Shown: positions 16,637 through 24,870 of the stretch, in pieces
Layout: each line of letters opens with the position of its first letter
Position numbering within the stretch: position 1 is the stretch's first letter
From: Flavobacteriales bacterium
Lineage (GTDB): Bacteria > Bacteroidota > Bacteroidia > Flavobacteriales_D > Parvicellaceae
Direction: 5' to 3'
Assembly (NCBI GenBank): GCA_020631555.1
Contig: JAHDGY010000013.1
Coordinates: 1 to 42,433 of the forward strand
Length of the DNA stretch: 42,433 bases
The notes under the pieces: model-generated
Told to the model about the DNA's origin: nothing
Databases searched by the model: none
What the model saw: the letters and a program-made list of their open reading frames with translations, nothing else
Program-made: the position numbers and the translations under genes

Positions 16637-17971
16637 ATGAAGAAGAGCGTTTATATTTTAATCTTGCTTCTTTTTGGTGGCATTATCGCTAAATCGCAAA
16701 ATACCTACACCTTAAAACAAGCGCAAGATTTTGCCACACAAAACAGCGTTAAAGTAAAACAAGCATTGCTGGACCAAGAGTCGATGAATAAACAAACTTG
16801 GCAAACAACGGCGATTGGACTTCCCCAGGTAAATGCAGAAGTTGGATTTCAAAACTTCCTCGACGTTCCAACACAAGTAATACCAGCCTCTGCATTCCAA
16901 CCCAATGCACCGGACGACATGTATATTCCAGTTCAATTCGGAACCGAATTTAATTCTACAGCTGGAATATCTATTTCTCAATTAATATTTGACGGCCGAT
17001 ATTTCGTTGGACTCAAAGCCAAAAAGAGCCTAAAAGAATTTACCTCCAAAGGTGTTATTAAATCGAAAAAAGAAATAGCTGAAAGCGTTACAGCCGCCTA
17101 TTATACTGTACTAGTTGCAAAAGAAAGTCTGAACAGTTTAAATGCATCACTTGAAAAAACAGAAAGACTAGTAGACGATACACGAAAACTCGTGACCAAC
17201 GGTTTTATTGAAAGTACGGAGTTGGATCAGCTGGAATTGACTTTGTTGAACATAAAAAATTCCGTCAGTCAATTAATCAGACAAGAGTCCAACGCCAAAA
17301 CCTTATTGAAGTATGAAATGGGGCTTGACCTTAAAACAGAAATTGAGGTCACCGAATCTCTCGAAACAATTTTGAATGGTGTAAATCCTGAGCAAATGCT
17401 CACTACCAGCTTTGACCCAAATCAACATATTGATTTTCAGCTAGCCACAACACAACTAAAACTAGATGGATTAAATAGGAAAAGTGAATTTGCCGGTTAC
17501 CTTCCTACTATTGGTGCATTTTTCCAACATCAGCAACAAGCCTTCAGAGGTGAATTCAATTTTTTTGAAGACAAACCGTGGTACCCCTCAACAATTTGGG
17601 GCGTGAACGTTAACATACCAATCACCAAAAGTGGGGGCCAATGGGCTGCAGTTAGCAAAGCAAGAATTGCTGAAGAAAAATCAGCCAATAATCTCAAATT
17701 GCTGGAAGATGGTTTAAAATTACAACTGAGTACCGCAAAGTCTAATTTCGCTTCAGCAAAAGAGACCCTAGATTTGCAACGAAAAAGTTTAGAGGTTGCA
17801 GAAAAACTCCAGGAAAACACCTTGATTAAATTTCAAGAACGAGTGGTTTCAAGTCTTGAACTCACCCAAATTCAAAACCAGTATTTACAAACCCAAGGCA
17901 GTTATGTAAAGGCAATGTTCGATTTACTTAACGCTAAGTTGCAACTCGACAAAATTTTAAACAACTACTAA
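16637..17971 (+). CDS. TolC-family outer membrane efflux protein
   Basis: A 444-residue outer-membrane channel subunit. The signal peptide (about 1-21) ends in IAKSQ. Two homologous helical repeats follow, with family stretches such as YTLKQAQDFATQNSVKVKQA near the N-terminus, ESVTAAYYTVLVAKESL in the middle, and ELTQIQNQYLQTQGSYVKAM near the C-terminus. It provides the outer-membrane exit of the tripartite pump encoded by the next two genes. Gaps to the neighbours are 6 bp and 5 bp. It is also the only TolC-like gene in the window. Confidence 0.93.
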   Translation: MKKSVYILILLLFGGIIAKSQNTYTLKQAQDFATQNSVKVKQALLDQESMNKQTWQTTAIGLPQVNAEVGFQNFLDVPTQVIPASAFQPNAPDDMYIPVQFGTEFNSTAGISISQLIFDGRYFVGLKAKKSLKEFTSKGVIKSKKEIAESVTAAYYTVLVAKESLNSLNASLEKTERLVDDTRKLVTNGFIESTELDQLELTLLNIKNSVSQLIRQESNAKTLLKYEMGLDLKTEIEVTESLETILNGVNPEQMLTTSFDPNQHIDFQLATTQLKLDGLNRKSEFAGYLPTIGAFFQHQQQAFRGEFNFFEDKPWYPSTIWGVNVNIPITKSGGQWAAVSKARIAEEKSANNLKLLEDGLKLQLSTAKSNFASAKETLDLQRKSLEVAEKLQENTLIKFQERVVSSLELTQIQNQYLQTQGSYVKAMFDLLNAKLQLDKILNNY

Positions 17972-17976
17972 AATCA

Positions 17977-19095
17977 ATGAAAAGAGCATTACTTCCTACC
18001 ATAGTAGCAGCAACATTGGCACTTACTTCGTGTCAAACGCCCCAACAAACGGACCTCGAAAAGTTAGAGGCAAGACGCAGTGAGTTAAAAACCAAGCTTA
18101 CAGTCGTTAATGATTCCATTGCAGCAATTCGAAATACGATGGACTTAAAGGTTCTTCCAAAGGTTAGAGTTGCCATTGCCCAAAAGCAATTATTTGAACA
18201 TTATTTTTCAGTTCAAGGAGATCTGTCTACAGACAGAGGCATATACATACAAGCCGAAACGGCTGGCCAGATAAAAAACTTGAATATGGACAATGGCAAT
18301 TTTGTCCGAAAAGGTGAAGTATTGGCAACCGTCAATGCCGACATCATTCGAAGTCAAATTCAGGAACTCAATGAGCAAATAGATTTGGCTAAATTCTTAT
18401 ACGACAAACAAGTCAAATTATCCGAGCAAGGAGTTGGAACAGAAATACAACTCAAGCAAACAAAAGCTCAATACAACAGTCTTCTGAAATCTAAAAAAAC
18501 CGCGGAGGAACAATTGGCAATGACCACCGTTACCGCTCCATTCGATGGTTATCTTGAAAATGTAACCGCTGTAAAAGGAATGCTCGTATCACCAGGAATG
18601 CCGCTTGGACAATTGGTCAACCTCGACAAGGTCGCTATTAAGGCCGACGTACCAGAAACTTACCTCCAAGGAATTGCAAAGAACACTCCAGTACAAGCCA
18701 TAATTCCAGTATTAAATGACACGATCAACAACTTGAAAATCGATTATCTGGGAAAGGTAATTGACCCTGACAACAGAACCATTAACATTAAAGTATATAC
18801 ACCTCAGCAGAAGGGAAAACTAATCCCAAATCTTACGGCGCAATTGTTAATTAAAGACTATGTAGATACAGCTGCAGTAACAGTTCCTAGCGGGACTATT
18901 TTGGAGGACAACGCCGGAAACAGCTTTATATATGCTTTGGAAAACAATAAGGTAAAAAAGAGAATTGTTAAAACAGGAAAAACCTACAAAGGCACTACTC
19001 AAATTCTATCGGGAGCAAAATCTGGAGACAAAATTATTTCGGATGGAGCTAGAAAAGTATCAGAGGGAATAGAAGTCGAAATCATCGACTTTTGA
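17977..19095 (+). CDS. RND efflux periplasmic adaptor (HlyD/MFP family), lipoprotein
   Basis: A 372-residue membrane fusion protein. A lipoprotein signal peptide ends at C19 (LALTSCQ). A short coiled coil follows at about 25-58. Next come a barrel-sandwich (biotinyl-lipoyl-like) domain with IYIQAETAGQIKNLNMDNG and FVRKGEVLATV, a helical hairpin, and the return strand TVTAPFDGYLENV. A beta-barrel and a membrane-proximal domain end the protein. It links the RND pump to TolC in the periplasm. It is encoded between the two, and its stop is 20 bp before the pump ATG. Confidence 0.92.
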   Translation: MKRALLPTIVAATLALTSCQTPQQTDLEKLEARRSELKTKLTVVNDSIAAIRNTMDLKVLPKVRVAIAQKQLFEHYFSVQGDLSTDRGIYIQAETAGQIKNLNMDNGNFVRKGEVLATVNADIIRSQIQELNEQIDLAKFLYDKQVKLSEQGVGTEIQLKQTKAQYNSLLKSKKTAEEQLAMTTVTAPFDGYLENVTAVKGMLVSPGMPLGQLVNLDKVAIKADVPETYLQGIAKNTPVQAIIPVLNDTINNLKIDYLGKVIDPDNRTINIKVYTPQQKGKLIPNLTAQLLIKDYVDTAAVTVPSGTILEDNAGNSFIYALENNKVKKRIVKTGKTYKGTTQILSGAKSGDKIISDGARKVSEGIEVEIIDF

Positions 19096-19115
19096 TTTGG
19101 AAAGGAGACTACTTT

Positions 19116-22100
19116 ATGGATACGAACAACACAAATAAATCTACTCCAAAAAAGGAATTTGGCTTATCAAGTTTGGCGGTTAACAACCGTAAAACGGTAT
19201 TCCTGATCCTTACCATCCTGATAATTGGAGGATGGGGAGCTTATCAATCCATGCCACGAGAAAGTTTTCCTGAGCTGCAAATTCCCGAGATTTATGTCGG
19301 AACAGCATACCCTGGAAACGCCCCTGAATTTATTGAAGATAAAATCACAAGTGCGCTTGAAAAAGAGATTAACACGATTAAGAATGTTGACGAAATAAGT
19401 TCAACATCCATCCATGGTTTTTCATCCATTCAGGTAAAATTTGACTTCAGCGTAACGCCGCAAGAAGCGCTGCGAAAGGTTAAAGACGCAGTGGACAAAG
19501 CAAGAGGTGACAAAGATTTCCCACAAGATCTTCCTGCCGACCCAACCATTCAGGAAATGGATTTTGCCAGCATGCCTATTTTGAACGTAAACCTTTCTGG
19601 TGACTTTAAAGTTTCGGAACTCAATGGTTACGCGGAAATTCTTCAAGACAAATTCGAAAACCTGAAGGAAGTTAGTTCTGTTGACATTCGAGGTGTTCAG
19701 GAGCAGAAGGTAAAAGTGATGATCCGCAAATTAGACGCAGACGCACAACAGGTAAGCTTTTCGGACATTGAAAATGCATTGGTTTCCGAAAACATGACCC
19801 TCTCGGGTGGAGATTTGGACATGGATGGTTTTAAGCGTTCAGTTCGAGTTGAAGGCGAATTCAGCGACTGGCGCGAATTGAAAAATGTAATCGTGAGTCG
19901 AGAAGAAAACAGCATCGTTTATTTAAAGGATGTGGCCGATGTCTCATTTGGTGATGCTGACATTACAAGTTACGCTAGGCAGTTCGACAATCCGGTAGTA
20001 ATGCTGGACATTAAAAAACGTTCTGGCGAAAACCTACTTGACGCCATCGATAACGTAAAACGAATTTTGCTCGAAACCAAAGGAACCGTAATTCCCGAAA
20101 CGGTAGAAATTACGACTAGTATGGACCAATCTACCCAAATTCGAGGGCAGGTTAGTAATCTAGAGAACTCCATCATTTTTGGAGTAATTCTGGTTGTCCT
20201 TGTTCTTCTATTTTTCCTTGGATTGAGAAACGCTCTGTTCGTGGGAGTTGCCATACCTCTTTCTATGTTCATGTCGTTTATGTTGCTGAATGCCGCCGGC
20301 GTAACGCTTAACATCATGGTTCTATTCTCTTTGGTTCTTGCTTTGGGAATGCTAGTAGATAACGGAATTGTGGTTGTAGAGAACATCTACCGATTAATGG
20401 ATGAAGGAATGAATGGCATTGAAGCTGCAAAAAAAGGGGTTGGTGAAGTTGCCCTAGCAATTATTGCATCGACCTCAACAACTTTAGCAGCATTCGTCCC
20501 ACTAGCTTTTTGGCCCGGAATGATGGGAGAATTCATGCAGTACCTCCCAATTACGCTAATGATAGTACTAGGGTCTTCCCTATTTGTTGCACTGGTAATC
20601 AACCCGGTTTTGACTGCACTGTACATGAGAATCGGGGAACACGAACCTAGAAAAAGAAGAATTCTAATTTTCGCCACCGTTTGCTTCGTATTAGGGTTAC
20701 TTATATTAATGTCTGGCGGTTCCACAGGTTGGAGAAATATCTTATTCATTGCGGGTGGGTTATCGCTAATCAACCTATTTTTGCTGGTGCCGGGAACCAA
20801 GAAATTCCAAAACAAAATTCTTCCAAAAATGGAAGCTGCGTATAATGGTTTTCTTCGCTTTTCGTTGAGGAAGTACAATCCGATTTTTATTCTAATTGGG
20901 ACAATTTTACTCCTTATCTTCTCGGTAATTCTAGTTGGAGTATTTCCTCCAAAAAGCTCATTTTTTCCGGATAACGAACCAAATTATATCAACGTTTTCA
21001 TAGAACATCCAATTGGTACGTCCATTGAAAAAACGAATGAAACCACTAAAAAAGTTAAAGAAATCGTAAAAGGCACTTTGGCCTGTTACGACCATGTTTA
21101 TGGGGTGGACAAATTGCCTAACCTTAAGGGGGAAGGGTTTTATTACGATACCATTCCTTTTGTTCAATCAATTATTGAACAAGTTGGTGAAGGAACTAGC
21201 GATCCAATGCAAGGCCCTTCTTTCGGAACGACACCGCACAAAGCCAGAATTAGTGTCAATTTTGTTGAGTCAAAGCATAGAGACACCGCTAAAACCAGTA
21301 ATGCCCTGATCATGATTCAGGATACCTTGAAAAATTTGCTAAATGCCGACATTACAATTGTAGTAGATAAGGAAGCTGCCGGACCACCAACTAAGCATCC
21401 GATCAATATTGAAGTTATTGGTGGTGACGAATATTATGATTTGGTGTTGAATGCGGAGAAAATTCGTCAATTCTTGGAGCAAAAAGGAGTTGAAGGAGTT
21501 GAGAAATTGCGTCTCGATGTAGAACTTGGGAAACCTGAACTTCCTATAAAAGTTGATCGCGAGAAAGCACGAAAGTTCGGACTATCAACCGCAAGTATTG
21601 CCATGACATTGAGAACTTCTCTTTTCGGAAAAGATATTTCCACCTACAAAGAAGGAGACGATTCTTACGATATTACCCTGCAATTTGCCGAAGCTTATCG
21701 CAATGACTTAGACGCATTGCTAGACCAAAAAGTAACCTTCAGAAATCTTCGCGGAAAGCTAATTCACATTCCAATACGCTCGGTTATTGAAACACCAAAA
21801 CGGACCACAACCTACAGTTCCGTTCAGCGATTGGACATGAATAAAATGGTAACTGTATTTTCTGGAATTTCACAGGGGTACAACGCCAACGAAGTCGTGG
21901 CCGAGTTAAAAATGCACTTGGAAGATTTTACTAATAGCGACGAAGGCGTTAAAATGGCCGAAGTCGGATACAGTTATAAGTTTACTGGTCAAATGGAGGA
22001 ACAAGCCGAGGAGATGAACTTTTTGGTAACCGCTCTGTTGATTGCCGTATTCCTAATCTTGTTGATAATCGTAAGTCAATTCAACTCGTTCTCGACTCCT

Positions 22101-22649
22101 TCAATTATTCTGTTTGCTGTATTCTTGAGTCTTATTGGGGTGTTTCTAGGATTAGTAATTGTCCGAGATGACTTTATTATAATTATGACTATGATCGGTA
22201 TTATTTCGCTTGCCGGAATTGTAGTAAACAACGCTATTGTACTAATCGATTACACCAACTTAATCCGAATTCGCTTAAAACGAGATCAAAACCTAGGAGA
22301 AGAAGACCAATTGAGAGTCGAAGAGGTGAAAGATGCGGTAATTCAAGGTGGAAAAACAAGATTGCGTCCAGTACTGCTTACTGCAATAACCACGATTCTC
22401 GGATTGCTGCCATTGGCAATTGGTTTTAACATTGATTTTATCACTTGGATTTCGGACGACGATCCTCAAATATTCTGGGGTGGAGACAATTCCATTTTCT
22501 TCGGTCCAATGAGTAGAACCATCATTTATGGACTTACGTTCGCTACTTTCTTAACCCTAATTTTTGTACCGGTGATGTATTACTTATTGTACCGCTTTAA
22601 GCTTTATATTTATCGGGTATTCAAATGGAAATTGAGAAGTAAAATTTAG
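19116..22649 (+). CDS. RND-family efflux permease
   Basis: A 1177-residue proton-driven pump of the AcrB/HAE1 superfamily. The first transmembrane helix is near residue 27. Two large periplasmic porter domains follow: one contains MPRESFPELQIPEIYV and VDIRGVQEQKVKVMI, and the second lies after SSFFPDNEPNYINVF. Transmembrane blocks carry the GMLVDNGIVVVENIYR segment of helix 4 (acidic relay) and IVVNNAIVLIDYTN near the end. Start: ATG 19116 with a good AAAGGAGA at 19101-19108. An in-frame TTG at 19092 inside the adaptor gene is less likely. It is slightly longer than typical RND pumps because of extra residues in the C-terminal half (ISDDDPQIFWGGDN region). The substrate is unknown. Confidence 0.94.
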   Translation: MDTNNTNKSTPKKEFGLSSLAVNNRKTVFLILTILIIGGWGAYQSMPRESFPELQIPEIYVGTAYPGNAPEFIEDKITSALEKEINTIKNVDEISSTSIHGFSSIQVKFDFSVTPQEALRKVKDAVDKARGDKDFPQDLPADPTIQEMDFASMPILNVNLSGDFKVSELNGYAEILQDKFENLKEVSSVDIRGVQEQKVKVMIRKLDADAQQVSFSDIENALVSENMTLSGGDLDMDGFKRSVRVEGEFSDWRELKNVIVSREENSIVYLKDVADVSFGDADITSYARQFDNPVVMLDIKKRSGENLLDAIDNVKRILLETKGTVIPETVEITTSMDQSTQIRGQVSNLENSIIFGVILVVLVLLFFLGLRNALFVGVAIPLSMFMSFMLLNAAGVTLNIMVLFSLVLALGMLVDNGIVVVENIYRLMDEGMNGIEAAKKGVGEVALAIIASTSTTLAAFVPLAFWPGMMGEFMQYLPITLMIVLGSSLFVALVINPVLTALYMRIGEHEPRKRRILIFATVCFVLGLLILMSGGSTGWRNILFIAGGLSLINLFLLVPGTKKFQNKILPKMEAAYNGFLRFSLRKYNPIFILIGTILLLIFSVILVGVFPPKSSFFPDNEPNYINVFIEHPIGTSIEKTNETTKKVKEIVKGTLACYDHVYGVDKLPNLKGEGFYYDTIPFVQSIIEQVGEGTSDPMQGPSFGTTPHKARISVNFVESKHRDTAKTSNALIMIQDTLKNLLNADITIVVDKEAAGPPTKHPINIEVIGGDEYYDLVLNAEKIRQFLEQKGVEGVEKLRLDVELGKPELPIKVDREKARKFGLSTASIAMTLRTSLFGKDISTYKEGDDSYDITLQFAEAYRNDLDALLDQKVTFRNLRGKLIHIPIRSVIETPKRTTTYSSVQRLDMNKMVTVFSGISQGYNANEVVAELKMHLEDFTNSDEGVKMAEVGYSYKFTGQMEEQAEEMNFLVTALLIAVFLILLIIVSQFNSFSTPSIILFAVFLSLIGVFLGLVIVRDDFIIIMTMIGIISLAGIVVNNAIVLIDYTNLIRIRLKRDQNLGEEDQLRVEEVKDAVIQGGKTRLRPVLLTAITTILGLLPLAIGFNIDFITWISDDDPQIFWGGDNSIFFGPMSRTIIYGLTFATFLTLIFVPVMYYLLYRFKLYIYRVFKWKLRSKI

Positions 22650-22655
22650 AAAAAC

Positions 22656-23492
22656 ATGAGTCAACAACAGAACAAATTAGATTTTGAAAACATGGGACCT
22701 CGGGTGTTAATAATTATTGGTCTCGCAATTACCTTAATTGTTGGAATTTGGAAATCTTCGATTACTATTCCGGCTGGTCACGCAGGAGTACTTTTCAAGA
22801 CCTTTAGTGGTGGTATCGATACAGAAAACGTCTATCCCGAAGGGTTCGCGATTATTGCGCCATGGAATAAAATGGTAATATATGAAGTTCGGCAACAAGA
22901 AATCACCGAAGACTTAGACGTACTATGTTCAGCTGGATTAGATATTCACATTGAAGTTTCATGCTGGTATAAACCTACCTTTAGCCAACTTGGTATGCTG
23001 CATAAGGAAAAGGGCGAAAGATATTTAGACCGCGTGGTTCGCCCAACTCTACTATCCGCAACCAGAAGTGTCATCGGGAAGTATGCACCGGAGGAAATAT
23101 ACTCTTCACAAAAAGATGTAATTCAAGAACAAATTGAAAAGCAATGCGCGCTAGGACTTGAGGGTCATTTTGTTGATCTAGAAAGAGTAGTAATTCGAGA
23201 TATAACGTTACCCGTAAAAATTCAGCAGGCTATCGAACGTAAGCAGGAAGAAGAGCAATTGGCAGAGCAATACGATTACAAATTGGAACGAGCAAAAAAA
23301 GAAGCTGAGAGAATAAACATTGAAGCAACCGGTAAAGCTGAAGCGAATCGAATTCTTAATGCTTCCTTAACGCCAAACATTCTTAAGGAAAAAGGAATCG
23401 AAGCGACACTTAAGCTTTCAGAATCGAGCAACGCTAAAGTGGTAGTAGTTGGCAACAGCGATGGACTTCCGCTAATTCTTGGAAACAACTAA
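22656..23492 (+). CDS. Prohibitin/SPFH-domain membrane protein
   Basis: A 278-residue protein with one N-terminal transmembrane helix (about 16-33) and an SPFH/prohibitin domain (about 34-200; GHAGVLFKTFSGGIDTENVYPEG and RVVRPTLLSATRSVIGKY). A charged alpha-helical region follows (AEQYDYKLERAKKEAERINIEATGKAEANRI), ending KVVVVGNSDGLPLILGNN. SPFH proteins form ring or cage scaffolds in the membrane that shape protease or membrane-domain activity. The gene follows the RND pump by 6 bp and precedes a strong terminator, so it appears to be the last gene of the efflux operon, which is an unusual partner. The link may be stress response at the membrane. Confidence 0.92.
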   Translation: MSQQQNKLDFENMGPRVLIIIGLAITLIVGIWKSSITIPAGHAGVLFKTFSGGIDTENVYPEGFAIIAPWNKMVIYEVRQQEITEDLDVLCSAGLDIHIEVSCWYKPTFSQLGMLHKEKGERYLDRVVRPTLLSATRSVIGKYAPEEIYSSQKDVIQEQIEKQCALGLEGHFVDLERVVIRDITLPVKIQQAIERKQEEEQLAEQYDYKLERAKKEAERINIEATGKAEANRILNASLTPNILKEKGIEATLKLSESSNAKVVVVGNSDGLPLILGNN

Positions 23493-23517
23493 ACGTACTG
23501 ACTAAATAAGTTTATTT

Positions 23518-23546
23518 CAAAGAGCGGCCAATGTCCGCTCTTTTTT
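23518..23546 (+). terminator. Rho-independent terminator of the efflux operon
   Basis: AGAGCGG and CCGCTCT arms (23521-23527 and 23535-23541) form a short-loop hairpin followed by a run of T, 26 bp after the prohibitin stop. Confidence 0.85.
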
Positions 23547-23626
23547 CATGCGAGCAACCATTTCTTATCCGATCACAACCAACAGGTTGCTCCGCTGCCA
23601 AAATTTAGTCGCGCGTTGATTATGTT

Positions 23627-23638
23627 GAGACCTTTGAA
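23627..23638. repeat. IS5-type terminal inverted repeat
   Basis: GAGACCTTTGAA lies just downstream of the stop of the transposase remnant. It shares GAGACCTTTG with the end of the insertion sequence at 223-234, as expected of the transposase 3' end of the same IS family. Confidence 0.6.
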
Positions 23639-23647
23639 TAATTCAGA

Positions 23648-23831
23648 TTATTTGGCGAGTTGACGCACCAATCCCGGGGAGCACTTTAGATTATGAGCTA
23701 TTGCCTCTAGTACATGCACGGAGTGTACTTTAAGTCTCTTTAAGCCGAGTTGTTCCGCTACCAAACCAACGCTTTAGACTTCCAAAAGTTCTTTCTACCA
23801 CCCATCTAGTTTTCGGCCATATAATTTTGAG
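23648..23831 (-). pseudogene. IS5-family transposase, C-terminal remnant with frameshift
   Basis: The minus strand encodes a stretch ending PKTRWVVERTFGSLKRWFG then SGTTRLK. After a one-base frameshift near 23733-23737 it continues LKVHSVHVLEAIAHNLKC and SPGLVRQLAK before a TAA at 23648-23650. VERTFGSLKRWFG is the C-terminal DDE region of IS5-family transposases, containing the final catalytic Glu. The N-terminal two thirds are missing: upstream of 23831 the frame loses similarity and meets a stop at about 23865-23868. This is a dead fragment left by an old insertion. It is not the same copy as the element at the window start. Confidence 0.82.
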
Positions 23832-24255
23832 CCACTCACTATTAAACAAACTGGAGCAGAATATTTTTGTCTACTTTAAGAATCAACAAATAGGAGTCCA
23901 GCTTTCGAGAAAAGAACAAATTGTTAATTATACTGTAAATCAAATCGGGGCGGCCTTTGGCCGCCCCGATTCTTTTAACTTAAAATTCAAGTCGCCTATA
24001 CATGTATGACTCCGGCGCTTGTTGAATTGCCTAGGTTAGGTTAAATATCCCATCATGTTATAAATGTCCAACTGCCGATAAGGTAACCGAACTTTTCACA
24101 GTTTTTTGCAATTCTATTGATCATTGATTTGACGTATGTATGAACAAATAAGTTACATCCAGTTTCCCAAATAAATCAAGGGACACAACGCTAAACTAAT
24201 ACAGAAGTTGCCTTGAAAACGATATTTAACTTCAATTAACAGTTGAACGACTCCA
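23832..24255. other. Gene-free stretch beside the IS remnant
   Basis: No credible coding sequence was found here. A 60-codon plus-strand frame (23827-24009) runs straight through the GC-rich hairpin at 23943-23971 and has no recognisable sequence, so I treat it as chance. The rest is AT-rich and looks like decayed DNA between the IS remnant and the ferritin promoter. Confidence 0.6.
23943..23971 (+). terminator. Strong GC-rich hairpin with T-rich tail
   Basis: A perfect 13-bp stem (arms AATCGGGGCGGCC and its complement) with a TTT loop is followed by TCTTTT. It is by far the most GC-rich spot in this area. It has terminator form on the plus strand, but no intact gene precedes it closely, so it may be a relic of a lost gene. 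Confidence 0.65.
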
Positions 24256-24263
24256 TACCTTTG
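24256..24263 (+). promoter_or_regulatory. Putative -7 element of the ferritin gene
   Basis: TACCTTTG is an exact match to TAnnTTTG about 100 bp before the ferritin ATG. A clear -33 TTG at the usual distance is missing. It implies a long 5' untranslated region. Confidence 0.35.
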
Positions 24264-24363
24264 AATTCTCCACTTGTTAATCAAGAATGAATATGAATTA
24301 GTTTATGTGGTGAATACGCTTTATTTAGATTGTATTTTTACCTCACATCAAAAACGCAAAAAC

Positions 24364-24870
24364 ATGCTTAAAAAGAAGATTGTCGGAGCATTGAACAATC
24401 AAATTGGATTGGAAGCAGAGTCATCTCATCTATATTTAGCCATGGCTTCTTGGGCAGAATCTCAAGGATTAAATGGAACTGCAAATTTTCTTTACATGCA
24501 TTCTGATGAGGAACGAATGCATATGCTTAAACTGGTAAAATTTGTCAATGAGCGTGGAGGGACGGCAATTATTCCGGCTATTTCTGCGCCACCTACTAAG
24601 TTTTCCTCCCTTCAAGATGTATTTAAAGGCATTTTAGAACACGAAATGATGGTAACGGAAAGCATTAATAATGTTGTCGACATCTGTCTTTCTGAAAAGG
24701 ATTATACCACTCATAATTTCATGCAATGGTACGTAGCAGAGCAATTGGAAGAAGAGGCATTAGCACGAACAATCCTGGATAAATTAAATCTAATAGGGGA
24801 ATCAACAGGAGGGCTATATATCTTCGACAGAGACCTTGAACAGTTTACACCGACCGAAGAGACTAACTAG
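24364..24870 (+). CDS. ftnA: Bacterial ferritin (FtnA-like)
   Basis: A 168-residue non-heme ferritin that stores iron in a 24-mer cage in the cytoplasm. The ferroxidase residues fall at the same numbers as in the E. coli protein: E17, E50, H53, E94, Q127 and E130. They are visible in NQIGLEAESSHLYLAMASW, HSDEERMHMLK, GILEHEMMV and VAEQLEEEALA. Start: ATG 24364 (MLKKKIVGALNNQIG) matches the family N-terminus. An in-frame start 90 bp upstream would add 30 residues not seen in ferritins. The stop codon shares the palindrome CTAG with the stop of the convergent gene. Confidence 0.95.
   Translation: MLKKKIVGALNNQIGLEAESSHLYLAMASWAESQGLNGTANFLYMHSDEERMHMLKLVKFVNERGGTAIIPAISAPPTKFSSLQDVFKGILEHEMMVTESINNVVDICLSEKDYTTHNFMQWYVAEQLEEEALARTILDKLNLIGESTGGLYIFDRDLEQFTPTEETN

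Noticed and set aside
19092-19115. TTG start for the RND pump inside the adaptor gene
   Set aside because: ATG 19116 has a clear AAAGGAGA at proper spacing.
23827-24009. 60-codon plus-strand frame after the efflux operon
   Set aside because: It reads through the perfect GC-rich hairpin at 23943-23971 and antisense to the IS remnant, with no recognisable protein sequence.
24274-24363. N-terminal extension of ferritin
   Set aside because: Residue numbering of the ferroxidase site fits only the start at 24364.
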